Assembly: GCA_023411715.1 (NCBI GenBank)
Contig: JAEYOM010000010.1
Coordinates: forward strand, 1 to 21,919
Direction of reading: 5' to 3'
From: Bacillota bacterium
GTDB lineage: Bacteria > Bacillota > Clostridia > Acetivibrionales > DTU013
Length of the DNA stretch: 21,919 nt
The notes below the pieces were generated by a model. The model searched no databases. It was given only the letters and a program-made list of their open reading frames with translations, and was not told the origin of the DNA. Within the stretch, counting starts at the first letter, position 1, and each line of letters starts with the position of its first letter. Shown here in pieces: positions 16,521-21,919 of the stretch. Made by a program: the position numbers and the translations under genes.

Positions 16521-16573
16521 GTCAAGGGTTAAGAAGTAGCGACATGCCGGAGGCATGGCAGGAAGGTGATATG

Positions 16574-17205
16574 ATGGATAGCTTTTTAGATTTGGCATCA
16601 ACCAGAAGGAGTATAAGAAAATTCAAAGATACGGCTATACCTTTGGAGGATATATTGAATATTTTATAAGTGCTGCAACCAGCGCACCAAGCGGCTGCAA
16701 CAGCCAATGCTGGAAGTTTGTAGCTATAAGGGACAGAAACATCATTCATCAGCTTGAGACGGTCGTAATAAGAAAGGCTGAAAATATATTGGAGATCAAA
16801 GGAAATGAATTATCCCAGAATTATTTATCTTCCAAAAGAAAAAAGATAAGCTTTTTCGCAAAAGCCCCTTTAGTAATAACGGTATTTATGACAAAGTCAG
16901 ATTTTTATGACCCAATATTCATTTCAGCACTAAAAGAAAGAGGATTTGATGACGATGGCATAATGAAGCTTTTTGCAAACTATGACCTGTTATCTATAGG
17001 AGCGGCCGTACAAAACATGCTGCTTGCCATACATGAAAAAGGTTACGGTGCGTGCTGGATGAATGAACCCACTATTGCCGCAGATGAGATCAACAAAATA
17101 TTGAACGAACCATCAGAACATAGATTTATCAGTCTTATACCTGTAGGTATTCCGGCTTATACACCCCAGAATAAAAAAATGAAAGCTATCGATGAAGTGT
17201 TTTAA
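16574..17205 (+). pseudogene. nitroreductase-family protein, frameshifted
   Basis: The start has a good site (GGAAGGTG, ATG 16574) and encodes MDSFLDLASTRRSIRKFKD, the FMN-binding N-terminus of nitroreductases. This frame stops at 16667-16669. The rest continues in another frame from about 16663 (SAATSAPSGCNSQCWKFVAI, the family's second hallmark) to 17205 (IPVGIPAYTP near the end). Loss of one base in the ATTTTATAAG stretch explains it; restoring one base gives a protein of about 210 residues, normal for the family. No good slippery heptamer is present, so a mutation or sequencing error is likelier than programmed frameshifting. Confidence 0.85.
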
Positions 17206-17311
17206 ATAATTTAGCCAGAGGAATGTCATGATACCTCAAAACAAAACCATACTAATATCCGTATCATTATTGTATATTTGCATGCAATAAAACAAGTAGA
17301 AAGGAACTACT

Positions 17312-17503
17312 ATGAAGGGATATAAACTAAGCCGAAATCTGTGGATATTTGCCGGGTTATGCTTTTTAGTATCTTTTATAATAAACCTGACAGAGAACAA
17401 ATCGATATTGGCAATCGTTATGAATGGCATCACCTGTATTCTTATGTTTATTAACTCCTACATTTATCACAGGAAGCTTATCAAAGAAAGTAAAGATCAA
17501 TAA
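17312..17503 (+). CDS. small two-helix membrane protein
   Basis: A 63-residue protein with two hydrophobic segments (about 10-25, LWIFAGLCFLVSFII, and 33-50, ILAIVMNGITCILMFI) and a basic C-terminal tail YHRKLIKESKDQ. Function unknown. The ATG is preceded by AAAGGA. The final 14 codons are repeated, diverged, at about 17967-18006, showing that a paralogue once lay just downstream. Confidence 0.65.
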   Translation: MKGYKLSRNLWIFAGLCFLVSFIINLTENKSILAIVMNGITCILMFINSYIYHRKLIKESKDQ

Positions 17504-17554
17504 CATATCGAAGGGCTCTGCATCATAAGCCATAAAAGGCAAATGATCAGAAAG

Positions 17555-17604
17555 GGCAAATGTGATGCATAAACTAATAAGTCAATCGAGGCATCACATT
17601 TGCC
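17555..17604. repeat. 14-bp perfect inverted repeat with 22-base loop
   Basis: GGCAAATGTGATGC (17555-17568) pairs perfectly with GCATCACATTTGCC (17591-17604). An extra GGCAAATG lies just upstream (17538-17545). There is no gene here. It may be a relic of a small mobile element or a transcription stop for the gene at 17312-17503, though no T-run follows. Confidence 0.55.
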
Positions 17605-17611
17605 AGGCATT

Positions 17612-17647
17612 AAAAAACAGAGGCATCTTCGTTAGAATACACCTCTG
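17612..17647 (-). terminator. probable terminator of the decayed AraC-type gene
   Basis: On the minus strand CAGAGG (17647-17642) and CCTCTG (17623-17618) close a loop of 18 bases, which could shrink through added G-T pairs, and are followed directly by six Ts. It lies about 95 bases after the stop codon of the regulator relic. Confidence 0.55.
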
Positions 17648-17685
17648 CTCATTGGCCTTGTGGTTTATCTTTCTCTGTAGAGATA

Positions 17686-17702
17686 AGCGGGATCGAACCG
17701 CT
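17686..17702 (-). other. tRNA T-arm-like sequence
   Basis: On the minus strand AGCGG-TTCGATC-CCGCT is an exact match to a tRNA T-stem and loop. A 5' segment 42 bases upstream could pair with the following TATCTCT as an acceptor stem at six of seven positions, but no D-arm or anticodon stem can be folded. Not a functional tRNA; a remnant or chance match. Confidence 0.3.
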
Positions 17703-17741
17703 GTCATCTTGAATATATAACTGGTTTCCGTTTGCTATTAG

Positions 17742-17871
17742 CTATTTTCTCTCAACGGGTATCCAAATTTCGCTAACATATTCTTCATCGTCCATGTTGC
17801 CTCCGTAATACGCCTCCATGTCAATTTCATGAACAGGGCGCCAACGCATCTAAACCCGTTGTCCACTCCAT
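17742..17871 (-). pseudogene. AraC/GyrI-type regulator reduced to its two ends
   Basis: AGGAGG (17884-17879) and an ATG at 17871 begin MEWTTGLDA, like the N-terminus of AraC regulators that carry a GyrI-like effector domain (MEWxxxLxxAI..). After about nine codons the sequence jumps, out of frame, to RWRPVHEIDMEAYYGG followed by NMDDEEYVSEIWIPVERK and TAG, which matches the C-terminus of GyrI-like (BmrR-type) effector-binding domains. About 250 residues of the usual protein are missing. A large internal deletion that kept the ribosome binding site and 3' end explains it. The C-terminal match is good; the N-terminal match is short. Confidence 0.6.
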
Positions 17872-17911
17872 TTTGTCGCCTCCTATCTGATAATATAGTA
17901 TCAAGACGTAA

Positions 17912-18006
17912 AGTTATTTTCCCGATTCTGTCTGCTTAGTTTTGTCGGTTATTTCAGCTTGCATCAACATTTACCACAGGAAGGCTTTAAAAGACAATAA
18001 AGATCA
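17912..18006 (+). pseudogene. C-terminal remnant of a paralogue of the small membrane protein
   Basis: In this frame the peptide LSVISACINIYHRKALKDNK followed by DQ resembles the end of the protein at 17312-17503 (FINSYIYHRKLIKESKDQ). At DNA level ACATTTA.CACAGGAAG..(A)AAGATCA recurs. The frame has no start (TAA at 17909) and instead of a stop runs into repeat copy B at 18007. Confidence 0.6.
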
Positions 18007-18058
18007 AGGCGTGGCAGACAGAGACAAGGCATCGTGCGCAGGAAAAGCTACAGGCTGT
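18007..18058 (-). repeat. 52-bp interspersed repeat, copy B
   Basis: Inverted relative to copy A (15336-15387), with five mismatches in 52 bases. It fits exactly between the end of the membrane-protein remnant (AAAGATCA) and the stop codon of the Fic gene (18059-18061). Together with the partial copy at 18981-19002, in the same orientation, it brackets the Fic toxin-antitoxin module. Confidence 0.75.
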
Positions 18059-18664
18059 TTATTCTTTTTCTATACATAAATCAATACATTTTGCCAATTC
18101 TGCTGTATCATTTACTGACAAAATAGATGCCTCAAGTAGGATGTTATTATATACAGAATTCCAATTTATTACATATCCGCATTTTAAGGCTAAACATCGA
18201 ATGAATTCTCTAATAACTCTTCCGTTCCCTTCTCTAAATGGATGAATAATATTCAGTTCAGCCATGTAAAAAGCAGTTCTACAGCAAAAATTGTTTCTCT
18301 CTAGTGCTGTTAAATATTTTTCTTTTTTTAGATCTAATAGTAAATTTATTAAATTACTTTTTATATATTGGCTACGAGCAAATAAGGTATTACCTCTGGA
18401 GATATCCTCTTGTCTTATCTTGCCTGCAAAAGGATATATATCTTGAAAAATGTACTTATGAATGCCTTGCAAATGGCTAAGTGAAAATCGCCCTTTCAAT
18501 GGTAATGCTTCCAGTTCTAAAAGCTTTTGTGCTGTATACTCAGTTTCTGCTTCTTGTAATAAGTGGATTCCTTTAATATCTAGTTTATTTATAAGAATAT
18601 CAGTATCTTCATAACAATAAATTGATTGGACTATATCTTTTCGATTGTACTTCGAAAAGGTCAT
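18059..18664 (-). CDS. Fic-family AMPylating toxin
   Basis: A 201-residue Fic/Doc-fold protein. The catalytic motif HPFREGNGR (141-149) is complete, with His141 as general base and the GNGR anion nest. The upstream flap SLSHLQGIHKYIFQDIYPFAG is typical of class I Fic toxins (VbhT/BepA-like), which transfer AMP to target proteins such as DNA gyrase or topoisomerase IV. No inhibitory helix is seen inside the protein, consistent with a separate antitoxin. Its ATG overlaps the antitoxin's TGA by four bases (ATGA), indicating coupled translation. Low GC relative to the core genes suggests acquisition. The last codon abuts repeat copy B. Confidence 0.92.
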   Translation of the reverse strand: MTFSKYNRKDIVQSIYCYEDTDILINKLDIKGIHLLQEAETEYTAQKLLELEALPLKGRFSLSHLQGIHKYIFQDIYPFAGKIRQEDISRGNTLFARSQYIKSNLINLLLDLKKEKYLTALERNNFCCRTAFYMAELNIIHPFREGNGRVIREFIRCLALKCGYVINWNSVYNNILLEASILSVNDTAELAKCIDLCIEKE

Positions 18665-18861
18665 ATTTTTTGAAGCCTTTCTTTCTTTGAAATAATTCTG
18701 TGTGTTATAGCGCTGATTGCTTCTTGACTGGTTATTTTACCTTGAAGATAGCTTCTTCCTAATCTAAGCGTGGCTTTGCTTGGCTTAAGTCCCTCGACTG
18801 CCAGGGTAGCCTTAACATTGACGAGTGCCCTTCTTACCTGCTTTTCAGTTAATTTCTTCAT
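18661..18861 (-). CDS. VbhA-like antitoxin of the Fic toxin
   Basis: A 66-residue, basic, helical protein containing TLAVEG (19-24), which fits the [S/T]xxxE[G/N] inhibitory helix motif of Fic antitoxins; its Glu reaches the Fic active site and blocks productive ATP binding. Directly upstream of fic, overlapping it by four bases, as in vbhA-vbhT. GAAAGG lies nine bases before the ATG. An extended -10 promoter is found at 18904-18896. Confidence 0.85.
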   Translation of the reverse strand: MKKLTEKQVRRALVNVKATLAVEGLKPSKATLRLGRSYLQGKITSQEAISAITHRIISKKERLQKI

Positions 18862-18895
18862 TTAGAACAACCTTTCAAAACTAAACTGTAAAAAT

Positions 18896-18904
18896 ATTAT
18901 ACCA
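18896..18904 (-). promoter_or_regulatory. extended -10 promoter of the Fic module
   Basis: On the minus strand TGGTATAAT combines a perfect TATAAT with the upstream TG of an extended -10 element; no good -35 box is present. Start would be about 30 bases before the antitoxin ATG. Confidence 0.55.
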
Positions 18905-18980
18905 CATACATAGTGCAAAAAGAGCTAAAGAACTCCTGAGCCTAGATAACGAAATCAAGCAACCGTAAGCAAACACGGTT

Positions 18981-19002
18981 ATCGTGCGGAGTAAAAGCTA
19001 CA
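18981..19002 (-). repeat. partial third copy (C) of the 52-bp repeat
   Basis: Shares 20 of 22 bases with the core of copy B (plus-strand ATCGTGCG.AG.AAAAGCTACA), in the same orientation as B. A small hairpin AACCGT/ACGGTT (18961-18980) adjoins it. The remaining sequence of 18862-19150 holds the Fic promoter and no recognisable gene. Confidence 0.55.
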
Positions 19003-19150
19003 AGAGCCAACAATAGCTTGTTATATGTTTACAATACATTTCAATGATGATATGCTTCAATCGAATAAATATGAAGGGGTGTAAAGATGATTCTGTAATC
19101 TGAGTAAAGGCTTATGCCGTTGAACAGAAAAAGCTCCTATGTTAGGATAA

Positions 19151-19357
19151 ATGCAGGTCTTGCCAAGCGCAAATAAACACATAGAAGGCGTCTTGTATAA
19201 ATATGGGAACCGGGAATTTTGGAGTAGAGGGTACTATGTGGATACAGTAGGAAAGAACAAAAAGGCGATACAGGAATATATAAAGAATCAGTTGCAAGAA
19301 GATTTAGCGTACGAACAAATGAGTATCAAAGAATTGGTAGACCCGTTTTACGGGTGA
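19151..19357 (+). pseudogene. IS200/IS605-family transposase TnpA, C-terminal remnant
   Basis: The 68-residue frame contains YKYGNREFWSRGYYVDTVGK and AIQEYIKNQLQED, the C-terminal hallmark of IS200-type Y1 transposases; the Tyr in QEYIKN is the usual nucleophile position. It ends in DPFYG, as intact relatives end in DPFTG. The HUH motif and the first 90 or so residues are absent, and the first few codons before KHIEG are unrelated. Inactive relic. Confidence 0.85.
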
Positions 19358-19379
19358 GCCAGTAAAAAAGAGCAATAAA

Positions 19380-19502
19380 TAAACCGCTTTAGCGGTAAGT
19401 TTGAAAACCTATACGGTTGGCGGACTTTTCGTAGGGGGCTTTCAGCCCTGCCAGTATCATGCCCTTACAGGGCAAGAGCAATCCGCCGGCTAAGTCGGCG
19501 GT
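19380..19502 (+). repeat. hairpins of an IS200/IS605 right end
   Basis: Downstream of the transposase relic are several stem-loops: ACCGC-TTTA-GCGGT (19382-19395), TGCCC-TTACA-GGGCA (about 19460-19474) and CCGCCGGC-TAA-GTCGGCGG (19483-19501). Subterminal hairpins of this kind are what TnpA recognises at IS200/IS605 ends. The left end was not found. Confidence 0.55.
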
Positions 19503-19551
19503 TATGATTCCGCGCACCTCGTCGCTTAATCTTCTTATCTCCGGTGTAAAA

Positions 19552-19710
19552 TCACTCCACAGAAGTTTGAGATTCTTCGTTTCCTTTATTATTAGCAAGC
19601 TCGAAATTCCTTATAGACCTAAGCAGATGTAATCTGATAATATTTTCTACATCTATGGTATTGCGTGACCTTAGAACAGTTATAATCTTATTATGGTACC
19701 TATTTTTCAA
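19552..19710 (-). pseudogene. C-terminal remnant of a GntR (FadR/FCD-type) regulator
   Basis: An open minus-strand frame of 52 codons reads LKNRYHNKIITVLRSRNTID followed by VENIIRLHLLRSIRNFEL and a polar tail to a TGA. It fits the last helices of the FCD ligand-binding domain, whose consensus is roughly eHxxIixAlxxrDxxxAexxmrxHL. The N-terminal winged-helix part is absent: the frame runs straight into the ISAs1 fragment at about 19703-19712. Found by manual translation; family assignment is moderate. Confidence 0.5.
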
Positions 19711-20066
19711 TGATTTCGGACTGCCTTTTCAAATTCCTTTACAGAGTCTATGCTTCCGATAAAGTAGGATGTTTCCTTTGTTTTCCCCTTGTCTGTCTCT
19801 GTTTCCCTTTCAACCATCCCGACACCTTTAAGGCCGCACCATTCTTTTTTTGCGTCGATCATCCACTTGATATCGGTGGAATAGTAGTATTTACGTCTCT
19901 CTATCCTGCCATGCCCATTTTCTACTGTTTTGAGCATGGATAATTCCGGATCGCCAAGCGGTTTACCATTGTTGTTCAACATCCTATAAGCAATATTCAG
20001 ATTCTCTATCCTGTTCCTCATTTCCGGTCTCTGATAATGCTCAACAATATCATTTAACAAACCCTG
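19707..20066 (-). pseudogene. internal fragment of an ISAs1-family transposase
   Basis: The peptide from QGLLNDIVEHYQ through ERRKYYYSTDIKWM, KKEWCGLKGVGMVERETE and TSYFIGSIDSVKEFEKAVRN to H matches the middle-to-late part of ISAs1-type DDE transposases. Intact relatives continue NHW.IEN; here a TGA follows NH, and upstream a TAG precedes QG. Neither terminal inverted repeat is visible. A broken, immobile piece lying between two truncated genes. Confidence 0.8.
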
Positions 20067-20073
20067 CTATTCT

Positions 20074-20949
20074 TCACGGCAACAACCTGCCGCAGTAATG
20101 ATAGCTTATAGGGCCAAGCTCTGCTGCAATCCTATCATTATAAGTTCTGCAAAACTCTATAATCTGATCGCCGGATAAGCATACAACGGAGGTATCTTCC
20201 TTCAAAAGCACTGAACCGGGGAAAATTGCTCCCATTATATATATACTACCATCAATAGTCGTGTCATTAATTAGAGGAGAAATGGCACGATGGAATGCAA
20301 TGTATGCATCAGTTATTTTCTCAAGAAGCCAGTGTACATCATCAGGAGAATCGTACAAATCATAAAAAAAGTTATTGCCTATAAGTGATTGAGCTATGCT
20401 GAAAGGGCTTTGCATATCAGGATGGCTTAAGCGTATGCAGCGTTTGCAAACCGGATATTCAGACAAACGCTCCGAAAAATACTGATATGTTGAAATGACC
20501 TTTCCCGGGACCCCCGCATGTATATTGTAGTCCATGTCCTCCCATGTCCTACGGTACTCCGTGATGCTTTCCTCATGTATGGCCCATGGCGTGGCTCCTT
20601 CATTTACGACGTATTTGCCGCCAACCAGATTATGTGATACAGCAATGCCATGATTGCTTCTAATCTGCAGAGGATAGTCATCCTTTATTTTTACTGAATT
20701 TATTACACTTCCGAATTCTCCTGCCTGCATTAATTCATTGTATAGCATCTTTTCAGGATCATTAAAGACTTCCACCGTTGAAAATAAATCGGACTCTGAT
20801 TTGCAAAAAATTGATAATGGCAAATCATTTCGAGTTTTTCCCTTTATAGCATTTATATGTCGCTTCTCTACCTGGTTGCAATGTTGCTCATCAATATTCT
20901 CTTCAAGAAAAGCAAGCATACGGTCGACCTTTTCCAATCGCTTAAACAT
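20074..20949 (-). CDS. uroporphyrinogen decarboxylase-like protein (URO-D family), 3'-truncated
   Basis: The 291-residue frame begins at ATG 20949 behind GGGGGTGAG and resembles URO-D-fold proteins of the MtaA/CmuA-like branch found in carbohydrate or methyl-transfer operons, not the haem enzyme itself. Features include a SPFSIAQSLIG-FFYDLYDSPDDVHWLLEKIT segment typical of the family and the late metal-site-like motif SYHYCGR. Relatives continue about 50-80 residues after this motif; here it is followed by LLP and a stop at the junction with the ISAs1 fragment, so the protein is probably truncated and may be inactive. It is last in a minus-strand cluster, 40 bases after yhcH. Confidence 0.75.
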   Translation of the reverse strand: MFKRLEKVDRMLAFLEENIDEQHCNQVEKRHINAIKGKTRNDLPLSIFCKSESDLFSTVEVFNDPEKMLYNELMQAGEFGSVINSVKIKDDYPLQIRSNHGIAVSHNLVGGKYVVNEGATPWAIHEESITEYRRTWEDMDYNIHAGVPGKVISTYQYFSERLSEYPVCKRCIRLSHPDMQSPFSIAQSLIGNNFFYDLYDSPDDVHWLLEKITDAYIAFHRAISPLINDTTIDGSIYIMGAIFPGSVLLKEDTSVVCLSGDQIIEFCRTYNDRIAAELGPISYHYCGRLLP

Positions 20950-20989
20950 CAACTCACCCCCTTAAGCAATTATCACCCATTAACATACA

Positions 20990-21442
20990 TTAATATGCGA
21001 CCTTAACTATGACCTTTTTTATTTTGCCAGGAGTGCCTTTACACAATAGCGGTGCGTGAGCATCATCTGAAAAACAGATTAAAAATGCTCCTTCAGTTAA
21101 GATGATATCCTGGTCAAAATCTCCTACAAAGAACTGAGTATCCTTATCAGCATCGTATTCGGACGTACACTCGAGTTCTTTTACGCTTGCAACCTTAATA
21201 TATTCTGTTCCGCCTAAGCAGATATGAATGTCGATATATTTTTTGTGAGATTCATATTTTATAGGCATATTGTTATTGGTATCAATAATATTATAGTTGC
21301 AATATATGGTATCTCCGTCAATCTCCGTTCTGCCTTCATTTAGCTGCCGTATATTACTTTTTTGAATAAATTCTAACGCCTTATCAAGATTTCTATTAAT
21401 ACCCTTATATTTTGCTATTGAATCAAGCCTGTCAACTATCAT
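20990..21442 (-). CDS. YhcH/YjgK/YiaL-family (DUF386) protein
   Basis: A 150-residue cupin-fold protein of the family that includes YhcH, YiaL and EbgC (beta-galactosidase subunit beta). Hallmarks are EGRTEIDGDTIYCNYNIIDT, the metal-binding segment KYESHKKYIDIHICLGGTEY, and the late DDAHAPLLCKG-KIKKVIVKV. Members accompany sugar catabolism genes (sialic acid, galactosides) and probably handle a sugar isomer or anomer. ATG 21442 is preceded by AAGGGG. It sits between the FAD oxidoreductase and the URO-D-like gene, suggesting one operon. Confidence 0.9.
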   Translation of the reverse strand: MIVDRLDSIAKYKGINRNLDKALEFIQKSNIRQLNEGRTEIDGDTIYCNYNIIDTNNNMPIKYESHKKYIDIHICLGGTEYIKVASVKELECTSEYDADKDTQFFVGDFDQDIILTEGAFLICFSDDAHAPLLCKGTPGKIKKVIVKVAY

Positions 21443-21466
21443 ATTTACCCCTTTAAATATATTATT

Positions 21467-21502
21467 TATGCAGGCTGCACATATATCAGCGCAGCCTGCA
21501 TA
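21467..21502 (-). other. intercistronic hairpin upstream of the YhcH-family gene
   Basis: TATGCAGGCTGC and GCAGCCTGCATA form a perfect 12-base stem around a 12-base loop, about 40 bases after the oxidoreductase stop and 25 bases before the YhcH-family start. No T-run follows on the minus strand, so mRNA stabilisation, processing or partial attenuation is likelier than full termination. Confidence 0.55.
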
Positions 21503-21543
21503 TTTAAGCTAAAACCTGGTACAATCTTATGAATATAGGTTTA

Positions 21544-21919
21544 TCAATCGTCAAACCACTCAACATTATCTGGTGTATTAACAGATTTCTCTGTTGCAAG
21601 GAAATGCTTGATTGCAGATTTTGCCCTTTCTTTTTCCCTCTTAACTTCTTCCTCATCACGATAAAGTTCTGCACCTTCTTCAAGCAGTCTCTTTTGCAGA
21701 GCTTTTATGTCTATATCTCTTACATTAACCTTGTTATTGATAGCAAGCTTAGCAGCAATACCTGCAGCCTGTTCCTCAGCCATTACGAGTGGCATCAGCC
21801 TTGTACTGCCATGTGCTATGTGTGTAACGGAAATACATCTTCCTACTACGATAAGTCCGTCCATTTTAATAGGAATCAAACAGCGGCGAGAAAGGACCAA
21901 AATAGGAATCCTTTCTCGC
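21544..21919 (-). CDS. FAD-dependent oxidoreductase, C-terminal part (runs off the window)
   Basis: The frame enters from the right edge; about 124 residues are visible. RCLIPIKMDGLIVVGRCIS, HIAHGSTRLMPLVMAEEQAA and GIAAKLAI are the C-terminal FAD-binding signature of the FAD_oxidored (PF12831) family, flavoproteins common in clostridial carbohydrate operons. The C-terminal tail is rich in Glu/Lys (LLEEGAELYRDEEEVKRE). The residues nearest the edge (RERIPILVLSRR) do not fit the family, which expects IPYRCLIP, and coincide with a perfect DNA fold-back, so the first 11 or so visible residues are doubtful. Confidence 0.85.
   Translation of the reverse strand, partial: RERIPILVLSRRCLIPIKMDGLIVVGRCISVTHIAHGSTRLMPLVMAEEQAAGIAAKLAINNKVNVRDIDIKALQKRLLEEGAELYRDEEEVKREKERAKSAIKHFLATEKSVNTPDNVEWFDD
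21886..21919. repeat. terminal fold-back (11-bp inverted repeat at the window edge)
   Basis: GCGAGAAAGGA (21886-21896) is perfectly inverted as TCCTTTCTCGC (21909-21919), ending exactly at the last base. AATAGGAATC is also duplicated (21868-21877 and 21901-21910). The structure disrupts an otherwise conserved protein motif, suggesting a contig-end artefact. Confidence 0.6.

Noticed and set aside
16655..16672. Programmed ribosomal frameshift in the nitroreductase
   Set aside because: No X-XXY-YYZ heptamer in the correct phase and no downstream stem-loop; the family has no known frameshifting.
17686..17760. A complete tRNA gene on the minus strand
   Set aside because: The T-arm is perfect, but the D-stem and anticodon stem cannot be formed and the segment overlaps the end of the AraC/GyrI relic.
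15336..19002. Integron cassette array with attC sites
   Set aside because: The repeat copies lack clear RYYYAAC/GTTRRRY core sites and the expected imperfect palindrome, one copy is inverted, and no integrase gene is present.
19389..19598. Minus-strand open frame of 69 codons beside the IS200 relic
   Set aside because: It runs through the right-end hairpins and overlaps the GntR remnant in another frame; the peptide resembles nothing.
1..21919. CRISPR array
   Set aside because: No regularly spaced repeats with unique spacers occur anywhere in the window, and no cas gene is present.

Overview
The window looks like a chromosomal segment of an anaerobic low-to-mid-GC Firmicute, most likely a plant-polysaccharide-degrading member of the Clostridia. 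The signs are the clostridial eno-secG pair, a cytoplasmic GH43 beta-xylosidase, a YesM/YesN-type two-component system, purine-rich ribosome binding sites with frequent TTG starts, and sigma-A-like promoters. The identification is by protein-family recognition only; no database search was possible.

Layout. (1) 1-2090: a partial reading frame of unknown nature, a hairpin-rich non-coding stretch (178-325), then a GH43 beta-xylosidase behind a good sigma-A promoter. (2) 2158-4509, minus strand: enolase, SecG and an HD-domain hydrolase, with terminators after eno and after secG. (3) 4700-5442: a stand-alone SAM methyltransferase. (4) 5561-11382, minus strand: a four-gene efflux operon (lipoprotein adaptor, ten-helix FtsX-type permease, LolD/MacB-type ATPase, and a second ATPase carrying a C-terminal AbrB-like domain). 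(5) 11451-15113, plus strand: a YesM-type histidine kinase and a YesN-type AraC response regulator, divergent from the efflux operon and sharing its control region. I infer that this pair senses a signal at the cell surface and controls the exporter.

(6) 15114-19008: an AT-richer accessory segment with a P-loop kinase, a Nudix hydrolase, a frameshifted nitroreductase, a small membrane protein and the decayed tail of a paralogue, an internally deleted AraC/GyrI-type regulator, and a Fic toxin-antitoxin pair. A repeat of about 52 bp occurs twice in opposite orientation (15336-15387 and 18007-18058, 47 of 52 positions identical). A shorter third copy (18981-19002) lies on the other side of the Fic module in direct orientation with the second. 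(7) 19151-20073: insertion-sequence debris (IS200/IS605-like transposase C-terminus with its hairpins, and an internal ISAs1-family fragment) together with the C-terminus of a GntR-type regulator. (8) 20074-21919, minus strand: a probable carbohydrate-linked operon of FAD-dependent oxidoreductase (partial), YhcH/YiaL-family protein and a uroporphyrinogen-decarboxylase-like protein whose 3' end is cut off at the ISAs1 fragment. The last 34 bases form a perfect fold-back and may be an assembly artefact.

The best candidates for something new are the ATPase-AbrB fusion inside a two-component-controlled exporter locus, and the unexplained repeat bordering the accessory gene cluster.
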